Counted from the stretch's first letter, positions 9,455-17,281 are shown. The stretch: DNA of 64,000 bases from Solimonas fluminis (GCF_002930645.1 NZ_PSNW01000006.1:248001-312000); one strand, 5' to 3'. A program made the numbers and translations. The notes: a model not told the origin generated them from the sequence alone.

Positions 9455-10222
9455 CTAGCGGTGCTCTTCGCGGTCCTTCTGCTCGATCGCGGTGCGCAGC
9501 TGCGTCAGGTTCTCGCGCAGCATGTCCGACACCAGCTCGTCGGTGCGCGGGTCCTTCAGAACCTGCTCGATGACGCGCATGGCGGCGTCGATCACGCTCT
9601 CCACGATGTCGTTGTAGAACGGCAGGCGCTTGAGCCGCCCGGCCTGCTCGTCCTCGCGCAGCTTCTCCAGGATCATCGCGCGCAGTTCGCTCTGGTTTTC
9701 CTCCAGCGCGCGGGAGATGTTGCGGGTGTAGGTGCCGCGGGCCATCACGGCCGCCACCTCGTCCAGGACCGCCACGGTGACGGCGCCGCTGATCGAATCG
9801 ACGATGGCCTTCTTGAAGCGCTTGACCAGGCGGTAGGTGAACTCGTCGCCCAGCGCCCGGTCGGCGGCCATGCCGAAGCGGCCCAGCAGGATCAGGATGC
9901 GGATCACGCGGAACAAGCGGAAGCCGCGCAGCGCCGGCGAGGAGATCGGGATCATGCCCAGGATCTCGTACCAGTTGCGCCCCAGGTAGCCGCGCTTCCA
10001 ACCGTCCTCGCGCCAGCGCCACAGGAACTCGGCGGCGAAGATCGCGCAGATCAGGTAGTCGGTGCGCAGGATCCACTGCCGCTGCGCCTCGGTGACCGGG
10101 CCCCAGGTCTCCCAGCTGAGCAGGCCGATGGACAGCAGCGCCAGCACCAGCATGACCCAGTCCAGCGGCCGGATGCGGCGGGCAACCTGGAGCGGGGTGG
10201 GGAGGGTGGACTCGTCGGTCAT
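9455..10222 (-). CDS. Voltage-sensor-like membrane protein lacking a pore domain ('ion transporter' family)
   Basis: 255 residues. Four hydrophobic segments resemble a voltage-sensor domain: S1 about 20-40, S2 about 48-70 (with E65), S3 about 84-95, and S4 about 97-116 with arginines at every third position (R99, R102, R105, R108, then R115). No pore loop or S5/S6 follows. The remaining about 135 residues are soluble, amphipathic and predicted helical, rich in Glu/Arg (for example ENQSELRAMILEKLREDEQAGRLKRLPFYNDIVESVIDAAM). Databases tend to call such proteins ion transporter. The stop is seven bases from the cyclase stop, convergent. Confidence 0.7.
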   Translation of the reverse strand: MTDESTLPTPLQVARRIRPLDWVMLVLALLSIGLLSWETWGPVTEAQRQWILRTDYLICAIFAAEFLWRWREDGWKRGYLGRNWYEILGMIPISSPALRGFRLFRVIRILILLGRFGMAADRALGDEFTYRLVKRFKKAIVDSISGAVTVAVLDEVAAVMARGTYTRNISRALEENQSELRAMILEKLREDEQAGRLKRLPFYNDIVESVIDAAMRVIEQVLKDPRTDELVSDMLRENLTQLRTAIEQKDREEHR

Positions 10223-10249
10223 GGGCGGTCGGAGGTGGATTGTTGCCGT

Positions 10250-10342
10250 TCGCCCTGAGCTTGCCGAAAGGGGGATGGCGACTCGTTGACCGCGCGGTTA
10301 CCGATCCGTTCACGCTTCGGCAGGCTCAGCGCGAACGGATTA
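10250..10342. repeat. REP pair, CCTGAGC..TGCCGAAGG family
   Basis: GCCGTTCGCCCTGAGCTTGC (from 10247) and its inverse, CTTCGGCAGGCTCAGCGCGA (about 10315-10334), form a pair of inverted units between convergent and parallel genes. The same family recurs at 17638-17786 and 48325-48424. Confidence 0.8.
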
Positions 10343-10353
10343 TGACGCCGGGC

Positions 10354-10845
10354 CTACGGCGCAGGCGACTGCAAGGTCAGCGCGCAGGCCTGGCCCACGT
10401 CCAGCACGCGCATGGCGCGCCCGGCGCCCAGCCACAGGGCCACGGACATGGTCAGCTCCACGATCTCGGCGTCGCTGTAGGCGGCGCGGAAGCGCTGCCA
10501 GAAGGCATCGTCGGCGCGCATGGCCACGTGGTCCAGCGCAAAGCGTTCGGCGAACTCGGCGGCCAGCTTCTCCCGCTCCGAGTACCCGGGGGCGTTGCGC
10601 CAGCCGGCGACGCCGGCATACAGCGCCTCGTCCACGCCCTGGCCGGGGCCCTGCTCCTGGCGCGCGTTGCGGCAGACCTCGCATTCGTTGATCTGCGCAA
10701 TGCGCATGCGTGCGATCTCGCGCACGCGCAGCGGCAGCCGTGCCTTGCCGTAGACCGCCTCGCTGTAGGCCACCAGGCCCGCGCCCATGTCGGGCTGCAG
10801 CTGCATCCAGCTGCCAAGATCGTCCTGCACGTCGATGCGGGCCAT
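10354..10845 (-). CDS. Carboxymuconolactone decarboxylase / AhpD-like family protein
   Basis: 163 residues, all-helical AhpD-like fold. The redox-type CxxC motif is present (ECEVC around residues 56-60), but the histidine expected four residues later in AhpD is replaced by Arg/Gln (CRNARQ). The preceding LPLRVREIARMRIAQIN stretch is the usual family helix. Last gene of a three-gene operon (KSI, NTF2-like, this gene), starting nine bases after the stop of its upstream neighbour. May act on a catabolic intermediate or as a peroxidase-like reductant; substrate unknown. Confidence 0.8.
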   Translation of the reverse strand: MARIDVQDDLGSWMQLQPDMGAGLVAYSEAVYGKARLPLRVREIARMRIAQINECEVCRNARQEQGPGQGVDEALYAGVAGWRNAPGYSEREKLAAEFAERFALDHVAMRADDAFWQRFRAAYSDAEIVELTMSVALWLGAGRAMRVLDVGQACALTLQSPAP

Positions 10846-10854
10846 GCTGAGTCC

Positions 10855-11316
10855 TCAGGTCATCTTCAGCGCTTTCTTCATCCAGTCCGGCATGCCGTGG
10901 TCGTAGCAGTGCTGCTCCGAGCGTTCCACGATGCGCCAGCCCTCCGGCGTGCGGCGATAGCGGTCGATGTACCAGAGCCCCAGGAACATGGTCTCGGTGC
11001 CACCGTCCGGCTTGGGCACCACCATGGGATTGAAGCAGGCGATGCGGCCGCTGCCGCCGTCGCCGTCGACCTGGAAATCGAAATTTCCGACGAAATGCAT
11101 GAAGGACGGAAAATGCTTCAGCGCCTCCGGCAGCCAGGCCTTGACCTTGGGGTAGGGGCCATCGATGCCACCCATCGCGCGGTAGTCGATGTAGGCGTCC
11201 GGCGTGAACACCGTGTCCAGCCGGTCGAAGGCCCGCGCGTCGATGGCGTTGGCATAGCGGGTGACCAGATCCTGCAGCTCGATCCGGTCGGACATTTGCT
11301 GCAGGGAGAGGGTCAT
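10855..11316 (-). CDS. SnoaL/NTF2-like family protein
   Basis: 153 residues from the ATG at 11316, which overlaps the stop of the steroid-isomerase gene as ATGA, so the two are translationally coupled. The cone-shaped NTF2-like fold is shown by the N-terminal helix pattern RIELQDLVTRYANAIDARAFDRLDTVFTPDAYIDY and the terminal strand pattern YIDRYRRTPEGWRIVERSEQH. Proteins of this family with a Tyr/Asp pair near residues 43-45 act as isomerases, dehydratases or binding proteins in polyketide, steroid and terpenoid metabolism. Context suggests a steroid- or terpenoid-type substrate. Confidence 0.75.
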   Translation of the reverse strand: MTLSLQQMSDRIELQDLVTRYANAIDARAFDRLDTVFTPDAYIDYRAMGGIDGPYPKVKAWLPEALKHFPSFMHFVGNFDFQVDGDGGSGRIACFNPMVVPKPDGGTETMFLGLWYIDRYRRTPEGWRIVERSEQHCYDHGMPDWMKKALKMT

Positions 11317-11693
11317 GGCGTCATCACCATGTCGCTCTTGCCCCAGAAGGCGCGCATCGAGGTGAACTTGCCGGCGTCGTTGAACGTCATGACGTCGATC
11401 ACCTGGATGTGGGCCTTGCCCTCGGGCATGTTCAGCTTCACGTCGAAGGCCATGGCCGCCGAGTTGCCGTGGGAGGTGCGGATGGGGGCGGCCAGGGCCA
11501 GCTTGGCACCGGTGGCCACGGCCATCTTGTAGAACTTGAGGATCTCGGCCTTGCCGCTCTTGACCGCCGAGCCCACCGGGTCTTCCACCGTGGCGTCGTC
11601 GGCATAGAGGTCGGCGATGGCCTGGGGATCGGAGACGTTGAAGGCATCGATATAGGCCTGCATCGCCTGGCGCATCTGCGTTTCGCTGGTCAT
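11313..11693 (-). CDS. Steroid Delta-isomerase (ketosteroid isomerase)
   Basis: 126 residues from the ATG at 11693, the usual size for this enzyme (EC 5.3.3.1), which moves the double bond of 3-oxo-Delta5-steroids to Delta4. All three catalytic residues of the Comamonas/Pseudomonas enzymes are present at the expected spacing: Tyr14 (AYIDAF), Asp38 (YADDATVEDP) and the low-barrier Asp at 100 (VIDVMTF). Segments such as IRTSH and MRAFW also match. First gene of a three-gene operon whose promoter region contains a 16-bp palindrome and faces a LuxR-type regulator. Suggests the host handles sterols or bile-type steroids. Confidence 0.88.
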   Translation of the reverse strand: MTSETQMRQAMQAYIDAFNVSDPQAIADLYADDATVEDPVGSAVKSGKAEILKFYKMAVATGAKLALAAPIRTSHGNSAAMAFDVKLNMPEGKAHIQVIDVMTFNDAGKFTSMRAFWGKSDMVMTP

Positions 11694-11808
11694 TGGGTCT
11701 GTCGGATCGGTAGGGCTGGTGGCGCCGCGCGGGTAGGGCGGGCGCGTGAGCGCGCCCGCCGGGCAGCGGATGGGTTGCATTTACATCTTGATCGGCAGGC
11801 TTTGGAAG

Positions 11809-11829
11809 ATGGATCATCCATATGGATGA
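11809..11829. promoter_or_regulatory. Candidate operator between the KSI operon and the LuxR-type gene
   Basis: A perfect 16-bp palindrome, TCATCCATATGGATGA (11814-11829), lies inside three consecutive half-sites ATGGAT-C-ATCCAT-ATGGAT (11809-11827). It is in the 246-base divergent gap, about 116 bases upstream of the isomerase start and 111 bases upstream of the regulator start. Operator function is inference. Confidence 0.5.
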
Positions 11830-11939
11830 GGCACCTGGACCGCAGTCCGGTGACCCTTGCAGAGGCCAGCTTCCGGTCGCCCCTGGCGACAAGAAAACCA
11901 AGAAAAAGCCAGCCGGAAGCGTACGACGAGGAGAGTTTG

Positions 11940-13166
11940 ATGGTAGCTTTGGCGAATGCGAGTGCCGCCCGTTTCCGGGCCCGGCAGGAGAACAGCGTGG
12001 CTCCCACGAGGGCTGTCGCCGCAACCCAGATGATCGAGGTGGACAGGCTGGATCGCCTGCTGGGGGCCATCTACGACGGCCCCACCGAATCGCCCCCCTG
12101 GAATACTGCACTGCAGCAAATGCGCGAGGCGCTCAGCGCCGCCCATGTGACGCTGATGCTGCGCCCGCCGTCCTCCGAGTCCCATGGCGTGATGATCAAC
12201 ACCGGCCAGGTGACCTCGCAGGGCGTCGAGTCCTACGAAACCCATTTCTTCGCGCTGGACCCCTTCGTGCGCCTGCCCGAAGGCGAGGTGGTCACCGCCG
12301 AGGAGCTGATCGGCTCCCAGCAGTGGCTCAAGAGCGCCATGTACCAGGAATACCTCAAGCCCCTGGACATCCGGCACCTGCTGGGCGCCGACATCTACAC
12401 CAAGGAAGGCATCGAGTGCCGCCTGCGCATCACCCGCTCCGATGACGCCGAGGCCTTCTCCGCCGAGGACAAGGCGCTGGTCAAGCTGCTGCTGCCGCAC
12501 CTGAAGCGCTCCATCCGCCTGCACGCCAAGCTCGACTACCTCGAGTGCGACCGCCAGCTCTTCGCCGGCGCCGTCAACCGCATGCTGGTGGGCATGGTCA
12601 CCTTCGCCCAGGACGGCTCGATCCTGGAACTGAACCAGGAAGCCCAGCGCATCCTGGCCGAGAAGGACGGCATCGTCCGCAGCGGTACCGGCATCGCCCT
12701 GTCCAGCAACCACGAGAACCGCGACCTGCAGCGCATGATCCGCCAGGCCCTGACCGGTGGCCCGGTCGAGGAGCCGGTGGAAGGCCCCTCGGTGGTCGAG
12801 GCCATGTCGGTGACGCGTCCCTCGGGCCGCGCCAAGCTCGGCATCGTGGTGCGCACGATCCCGCTGGGCGAGTTCACCGGCGCCAAGCAGCGCCCGGCCG
12901 CCGCCGTGTTCCTGCGCGACCCGGAGTCCAGCGGCACCCAGCCTTCGCAGGAAGTGGTGCGCCGCCTGTTCGGCCTGACCCGCATGGAGGCCGCCCTGGC
13001 CCTGCTGCTGGCCGAGGGCCTGACGCTGGACGAGGCCGCCGAGAAGCTCAACGTGCGCCGCAACACCGCCCGCACGCACCTGCGCTCGATCTTCTGCAAG
13101 ACCGGCGTGACGCGCCAGACCATGCTGGTGCGCATGCTGCTCAACAGCGTGATCTCGCTCGGCTGA
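11940..13166 (+). CDS. LuxR family transcriptional regulator
   Basis: 408 residues; the ATG at 11940 is chosen because GAGGAGAG lies six bases upstream, although the frame is open further back. The C-terminus is a LuxR/GerE helix-turn-helix (RLFGLTRMEAALALLLAEGLT, then DEAAEKLNVRRNTARTHLRSIFCKTGV, residues about 343-400). The N-terminal 200 residues look like a PAS/GAF-type sensory region without a recognised acyl-homoserine-lactone motif; a PAS-like segment (VNRMLVGMVTFAQDGSILELNQEAQRIL) is near residue 215. No phosphorylation-type receiver domain. Divergent from the steroid-isomerase operon, so it probably controls it. Confidence 0.85.
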   Translation: MVALANASAARFRARQENSVAPTRAVAATQMIEVDRLDRLLGAIYDGPTESPPWNTALQQMREALSAAHVTLMLRPPSSESHGVMINTGQVTSQGVESYETHFFALDPFVRLPEGEVVTAEELIGSQQWLKSAMYQEYLKPLDIRHLLGADIYTKEGIECRLRITRSDDAEAFSAEDKALVKLLLPHLKRSIRLHAKLDYLECDRQLFAGAVNRMLVGMVTFAQDGSILELNQEAQRILAEKDGIVRSGTGIALSSNHENRDLQRMIRQALTGGPVEEPVEGPSVVEAMSVTRPSGRAKLGIVVRTIPLGEFTGAKQRPAAAVFLRDPESSGTQPSQEVVRRLFGLTRMEAALALLLAEGLTLDEAAEKLNVRRNTARTHLRSIFCKTGVTRQTMLVRMLLNSVISLG

Positions 13167-13176
13167 GCGTCACCGC

Positions 13177-13218
13177 ATCAACGAAAAAGCCCGCCAACCG
13201 GCGGGCTTTTTCGTTGAT
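13177..13218 (+). terminator. Bidirectional terminator after the LuxR-type gene
   Basis: AACGAAAAAGCCCGCC (13180-13195) and GGCGGGCTTTTTCGTT (13200-13215) form a long stem with a four-base loop and a built-in T run, just after the stop at 13166. Confidence 0.9.
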
Positions 13219-13405
13219 GGGTCTCACGTTCGATGGATCGAAAGCACTGGAAAAGTGTGACTTTTGTCCTTGTTGCTTGCTTCGCGTGACTCATTTTCTC
13301 ATGCGGCACCCGTATCATTTCACCAGCTGAAGTGTCCTTCGGGGGAAGGGCAGGCATCGACATTCAAAAAAGTACCAGCAGATTGTTTGGTCAATTGGGG
13401 GGATT

Positions 13406-13846
13406 ATGAAGTTTGTTCGAATCACCGCGGTGGCTGGCACGCTAAGTGCCGTGGTTGCTCTTTCCGGTTGCGCGACGGCATTGACTTCGACGCAGAAAAG
13501 CGAACTGCGAGGTTACGAAGCCAAGGGGCTGATGGTCCAGGAAAAAACTCCTTCGACGGGAGCGGTACTTGGAATTCTTCCAGGCGGTGGGTCCTTCTAT
13601 GCACAGGAGCCTTGGCTCGGAGTTGTCAATCTGCTGATGTGGCCGCTCTCCGTGCTCTGGGATCCGTTCAGTGGCTATCAGGGGGCCGAAGCTATCAACT
13701 ACCGTGAGACGAAAGCGGTAGTTGGAAAATCAATGAACAAGGAACTACAGGCCTTGGCTGATGAGAAAGCCATGGGCAGCCTCAGCGAGGAACAGTATGT
13801 GCTGCGCCGTCGCGAGATCGAAAAGAAATATTCACCTGATGCCTGA
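13406..13846 (+). CDS. Lipoprotein of unknown function with SHOCT-like C-terminus
   Basis: 146 residues. Signal peptide II with lipobox LSGC (Cys22). The body contains a Gly-rich hydrophobic stretch (AVLGILPGGGSFYAQEPWLGVVNLLMWPLSVLWDP, about residues 55-88) that could be a membrane-associated hairpin. The C-terminus (GSLSEEQYVLRRREIEKKY) resembles a SHOCT oligomerisation motif. ATG at 13406 is preceded by GGGGGGA. Its base composition is visibly lower in GC than the flanking genes, as is that of the next lipoprotein gene 78 bases downstream. No function can be assigned. Confidence 0.7.
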   Translation: MKFVRITAVAGTLSAVVALSGCATALTSTQKSELRGYEAKGLMVQEKTPSTGAVLGILPGGGSFYAQEPWLGVVNLLMWPLSVLWDPFSGYQGAEAINYRETKAVVGKSMNKELQALADEKAMGSLSEEQYVLRRREIEKKYSPDA

Positions 13847-13924
13847 GTAAGGTCGCGAAAGCTTGCCGTCAGAAAGCTCTGACCGTTTCAGAATCCGACG
13901 CACTAATACACTTAGAGAGTATTC

Positions 13925-14461
13925 ATGAAAAAGTTCGCATTCCTTGCGATGGCTGTTTTGCTGGCAACTGGTTGCTCCACCATGACGCCAGCGCGCTACT
14001 CGATTTCGGTCGATAACAATGTGGTCTTGAAGCAGTACGCTGGTGCTACGGTAGAAGTAGCTACGATGACTGCCGCAGACTCCTACAATGCCAATTGCCG
14101 GCTCATGGGGCCAATTGAAGCGGCAGATGGCATGTCCATACCGGAGTTTGTGCAGAAAGCGTTCAACGATGAATTCAAGTTTGCCGGCATTCATTCAGGT
14201 TCAGGCATCAAGCTGGATGGCTCTCTGACCAAGATTAGCTTCTCTTCCACTTCGGGCTTGGTCAACGGAACCTGGGACTTAGGGTTGACGCTGAAATCCA
14301 GCAACGGACGCTCCATGATGGCGGAAAGTTCGTATGGATTCAGGAGCGGTTTTGATGCTATCACCGCCTGCAATCAGACCGCCCAGGCTCTTGGGCCTGC
14401 GGTTCAGGATTTGATCAAGAAAGTCGTGTCAGACCCACAGTTTGCTACGTTGATTCGCTGA
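13925..14461 (+). CDS. Lipoprotein of unknown function
   Basis: 178 residues. Signal peptide II: MKKFAF..LLATGC with lipobox Cys17. The mature protein looks like an alpha/beta periplasmic domain, with a TISVD-like first strand, two cysteines besides the lipidated one (NCRLMG and TACNQT), and a C-terminal helix (QALGPAVQDLIKKVV). It resembles small proteobacterial lipoproteins of unknown role that often occur in pairs with other lipoproteins. Co-directional with the preceding lipoprotein gene and sharing its low-GC composition; the pair is bounded by two similar terminators. Confidence 0.7.
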   Translation: MKKFAFLAMAVLLATGCSTMTPARYSISVDNNVVLKQYAGATVEVATMTAADSYNANCRLMGPIEAADGMSIPEFVQKAFNDEFKFAGIHSGSGIKLDGSLTKISFSSTSGLVNGTWDLGLTLKSSNGRSMMAESSYGFRSGFDAITACNQTAQALGPAVQDLIKKVVSDPQFATLIR

Positions 14462-14499
14462 CCTGAGCCAACGCAGGTGAAAGCCGTTTCTCGGCGATG

Positions 14500-14536
14500 A
14501 AAGGAAAAGCCCGCTATTTGGTGGGCTTTTCCTTTT
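14500..14536 (+). terminator. Bidirectional terminator after the lipoprotein pair
   Basis: AAAGGAAAAGCCCGC (14500-14514) pairs with GTGGGCTTTTCCTTTT (14521-14536) with one G-T pair, and ends in T-rich sequence. Lies between convergent genes. Confidence 0.85.
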
Positions 14537-14566
14537 CACAACAGTCGGGTTCTGACATTCGCATGG

Positions 14567-15004
14567 TTAGGCTGGCGTATCCCAACGGTCATGCCGCTCG
14601 CGCCGCTCCTGCCGGTAGTTGGTGACCTCCAGGCGGATGCCGTCCGGGTCCTGGAAGAAGATCGCGCGGTAGTCGGGGGCATATTCCGGGTAGCGCTTCG
14701 GCTCGCTGACATCCACGCCTGCCGCACGCAGTGCCGCGGCGGCGCTGTCCACGGCGGCTTCCGTGTCCACGCGCAGGCAGAGGTGGTGCAGGCCCGGCGC
14801 ATAGGAGTCGTGGTGCCCGCCGCGCGCGGGCCGCAGCACGAAGCCGAACAGGCGGTTGTAGTACTGCACATGCGGATCGCCGCCGATCGCGAAGCGGTTC
14901 TTGCGGAAGCCCAGCGCCGTCATCGCGCGGTCGTAGAAGGCTTCCGAGGCCGCCAGGTCGGAGACGGCGAGGTAGATGTGGTCGATGCCGGTGACCTCGG
15001 TCAT
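14567..15004 (-). CDS. VOC family protein (glyoxalase/dioxygenase fold)
   Basis: 145 residues with two beta-alpha-beta-beta-beta modules. A potential metal ligand set is visible: His9 (GIDHIYLAV), His73/74 (GLHHLCLRV) and Glu126 (GIRLEVTNY), the usual His/His/Glu pattern. The DPDGIRLEV signature marks the end of the second module. May act on a small reactive metabolite or confer resistance; substrate unknown. Last gene of a four-gene minus-strand operon; its ATG overlaps the stop of the SGNH hydrolase gene (ATGA). Confidence 0.82.
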   Translation of the reverse strand: MTEVTGIDHIYLAVSDLAASEAFYDRAMTALGFRKNRFAIGGDPHVQYYNRLFGFVLRPARGGHHDSYAPGLHHLCLRVDTEAAVDSAAAALRAAGVDVSEPKRYPEYAPDYRAIFFQDPDGIRLEVTNYRQERRERHDRWDTPA

Positions 15005-15711
15005 CGCGTGCTCCAGCGCTGGCGGATCCGGGCGGCCAACTGCTCGGCCCAGAGCGCATAGGCACCGGGCCCCGGATGGAATCCGTCGCTGGCCATCAGC
15101 TCCAGGTCGCCGGGGAACTCGGCCGCCAGGAACTCGCAGTCCGCATGCTGGCTGGCCCAGTCCCGCAGGCCCAGGTTGTAGCGCCGGGCCTGCGATCCCA
15201 GGTACCAGCGCAAGGGCTGCGGCAGCGCCGGGAAGACATGCATCGGCGGTAGCGCCGACAGCAGGATATGCCGCGCCTGGAACTGTTCGCGCAGCAGGTT
15301 CACCAGCTGCCTCTGCTGTTGCAGCCACAGCCGGGTGGGGGTGAGGCCGGTGACGTCGTTGACACCCAGCGAGGTGACCACCACGTCGTAGGCCGCGCGC
15401 GGCAATTCGCGCAGTTGCTGCAGCGCCTGGGCCGTGGTGTGCCCGGTCGTGGCCACCAGCTTCCAGCGGACGCGGAAGTCCGGCGCCAGCAGGGTTGCCA
15501 GCCGGCCCGAAAGCGCCTCCGCCTGTTGTTTCGCGCCGACCCCGGCCGCCGCCGAGTCGCCGGCGATCAGCAGCCGCAGCGGCGGTCCCTGGCCGATCTC
15601 TCCCTCGCGCTCCCCGTCCGCCTCCGGCAGGCGGGGGGTCACGCGCCGTACGTGGCGGCCCTGCAGCAGGAGCAGCGGGCCGAGACCGATGGTGGCGAGG
15701 GTATGGCGCAT
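15001..15711 (-). CDS. SGNH/GDSL hydrolase
   Basis: 236 residues. The N-terminus has one hydrophobic stretch (residues about 5-18) that may act as a signal anchor. SGNH blocks are present in order: block I GDSAAAG (Ser about 53), block III GVND (Asn about 118) and block V DGFHPG with the Asp/His pair near residue 210. This is the esterase/lipase or acyl-carbohydrate esterase fold. It starts four bases after the membrane-protein gene and overlaps the VOC gene, so all four genes here are probably one transcript. Confidence 0.85.
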   Translation of the reverse strand: MRHTLATIGLGPLLLLQGRHVRRVTPRLPEADGEREGEIGQGPPLRLLIAGDSAAAGVGAKQQAEALSGRLATLLAPDFRVRWKLVATTGHTTAQALQQLRELPRAAYDVVVTSLGVNDVTGLTPTRLWLQQQRQLVNLLREQFQARHILLSALPPMHVFPALPQPLRWYLGSQARRYNLGLRDWASQHADCEFLAAEFPGDLELMASDGFHPGPGAYALWAEQLAARIRQRWSTR

Positions 15712-15714
15712 GAG

Positions 15715-16131
15715 TCAGGTGTGGGCGAGCACCAGGCCGGAGACGTAGAGGGCGTTGGCCAGCAGGATGCCGCGGAACGGCAGGCTGAAGAAGTACAGCC
15801 GGCCCAGCGGGATATAGGCCAGCAGCGTGACCAGGCCCAGGCCGCTGAGGAAGGCCGAGCCGAACAGCAGTTCCGGCCAGGCCAGCCCCAGGTAGCCCCA
15901 GACCAGGCCGAACAGCATGGCGCTGTAGCTGTGGGTGGCGTTGAAGCCGATCCAGGCGCGCCAGATCGTGGTCTCGCGCGTGATCACGGGCGAGACCGCC
16001 TTCATGTGCTCGATCAGCGAGGGGTCGCGCGGCAGCAGCTTGGGCCCGAAGAAGGTGAACACGAGATGGGCGGTGCCCAGGGCCAGCATGATGAGTGCGC
16101 CGGCGGCGACCAGGACCCCGGGGATGTTCAC
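15715..16131 (-). CDS. Small four-helix membrane protein of unknown function
   Basis: 138 residues with four hydrophobic helices (about 5-30, 62-85, 88-108, 115-137). The loop between helices 1 and 2 holds conserved-looking charged residues (LLPRDPSLIEHMKAVSPVITRETTIWRAWIGFNATHS). It resembles the LIC_13387-type conserved membrane proteins, which have no known role. Its start overlaps the thioesterase stop (ATGA). Confidence 0.65.
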   Translation of the reverse strand: MNIPGVLVAAGALIMLALGTAHLVFTFFGPKLLPRDPSLIEHMKAVSPVITRETTIWRAWIGFNATHSYSAMLFGLVWGYLGLAWPELLFGSAFLSGLGLVTLLAYIPLGRLYFFSLPFRGILLANALYVSGLVLAHT

Positions 16132-16526
16132 GCCGGCACCGCCAGGTGCTTCTGCAGTTCGGCGCGCTGGGCTTCGGGCACCGGCGCCGACTGCTGCGCG
16201 TCGAAGTCGAAGGCCACCATCACCGCCTTGCCGCGGGCCACCACGCGGTCCTTCTGCCAGGCCTCGTGCAGCACGGTGAAGGACTTGGTGCCGAGCTTCT
16301 CGATGGAGGTCCGGATCGTGACTTCGGCGCCGTAATAGGTCTGCGCGACGAAATCCACCTCGATGCGCGCCAGGATCAGGGTCAGGCCGCGGATCGGGAA
16401 GGCCGGGGAGAAGATGCGCAGCACCGGCTCGCGCGCCGTCTCGAACCAGCCGGTCATGACGGTGTTGTTGATGTGCCCGAAGGCGTCGGTTTCGTAGAAG
16501 CGCGGGGAAACGGTCAGGCTGAACAT
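16128..16526 (-). CDS. Acyl-CoA thioesterase, hotdog fold (4HBT/YbgC type)
   Basis: 132 residues. The N-terminal PRFYETDAFGHINNTVMTGWFETAR signature, with the catalytic-type Asp14 and the HINN helix entry, is that of the 4-hydroxybenzoyl-CoA thioesterase/YbgC branch of the hotdog superfamily. Expected to hydrolyse an acyl-CoA in the cytoplasm. First gene of the operon thioesterase, membrane protein, SGNH hydrolase, VOC. No strong ribosome binding site precedes the ATG at 16526; a slightly longer start cannot be excluded. Confidence 0.85.
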   Translation of the reverse strand: MFSLTVSPRFYETDAFGHINNTVMTGWFETAREPVLRIFSPAFPIRGLTLILARIEVDFVAQTYYGAEVTIRTSIEKLGTKSFTVLHEAWQKDRVVARGKAVMVAFDFDAQQSAPVPEAQRAELQKHLAVPA

Positions 16527-16594
16527 GGCGATGGCGAAAGGGGACTTCCCCAAGGATATCCCCAGTCCGTGTCCAATGGCTGGACAGGCCCCGG

Positions 16595-17281
16595 CTATTC
16601 CACGATGGACTTGAAGCCCATCAGGTCGCTGAGGTCCACGCTCTGGTCGATCTCGTCCAGGACCCAGCCCTGCGGGGTGCGGATGAATTTCCACAGCTCG
16701 CTGAAATCTTCCGGCTTGTCCTTGCTGCCCTTGGCCACGGCTCCGGTGGAGAGGCGGATGTGATAGTCGATCATCGATCCTTCCATGCAGGCCCAGAGGC
16801 GATCCTTCGCGTTGTCGCGGAAATCGGCGATCTCGACGATCGTGGCCTTGGACAGGTTGACGCATTCCAGGATGTTGCGGGTGCCGTCCTGGATCATCTG
16901 GTCGGTCTGCAGCTTGTGCTTGCGGTAGAGGCGCTCGCTCATGCAGTCCCGCGCCAAGTCCTGGTTGCGCAGGGTCCAGGCGTTCTGCACCTTGAAGAAT
17001 ACCTGCTCGATGCGCGCCTTGAGCTCGTCCGGGTCCCAGGCCTTGTCCCGGGCCGCCAGCGCCAGCGCAGCCCTGGCTTCACGGCTCTTGCGCCGCAGCA
17101 GCCAGGTGACGATGCCGGCATAGACCAGCAGGAGCGGATAGAGGATCACGACCAACCCGCCGCCGCCCCGTCCTCCGCCACCGCCCCCGGCTCGGGCATG
17201 GGCCTCTTCCCCGGCCAGGACGAGCATGGCCAGCAGCAGGGCCAGTATCCCGTTGGCGGACAGTCGCTGCATGAGGGGCAT
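16595..17281 (-). CDS. Tim44-like domain protein, membrane anchored
   Basis: About 228 residues from the ATG at 17281 (AGGAG ten bases upstream). A signal peptide/hydrophobic stretch (ILALLLAMLVLAG) is followed by a Gly-rich linker (GGGGGGRGGGG) and one transmembrane helix (LVVILYPLLLVYAGIVTWLL, about 43-62). The C-terminal about 150 residues form a Tim44/NTF2-like domain (ELKARIEQVFFKVQNAW..., ending GWVLDEIDQSVDLSDLMGF). Bacterial relatives are inner membrane proteins of unknown role. It stands 68 bases upstream of the thioesterase operon and may be co-transcribed with it. Confidence 0.75.
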   Translation of the reverse strand: MPLMQRLSANGILALLLAMLVLAGEEAHARAGGGGGGRGGGGLVVILYPLLLVYAGIVTWLLRRKSREARAALALAARDKAWDPDELKARIEQVFFKVQNAWTLRNQDLARDCMSERLYRKHKLQTDQMIQDGTRNILECVNLSKATIVEIADFRDNAKDRLWACMEGSMIDYHIRLSTGAVAKGSKDKPEDFSELWKFIRTPQGWVLDEIDQSVDLSDLMGFKSIVE

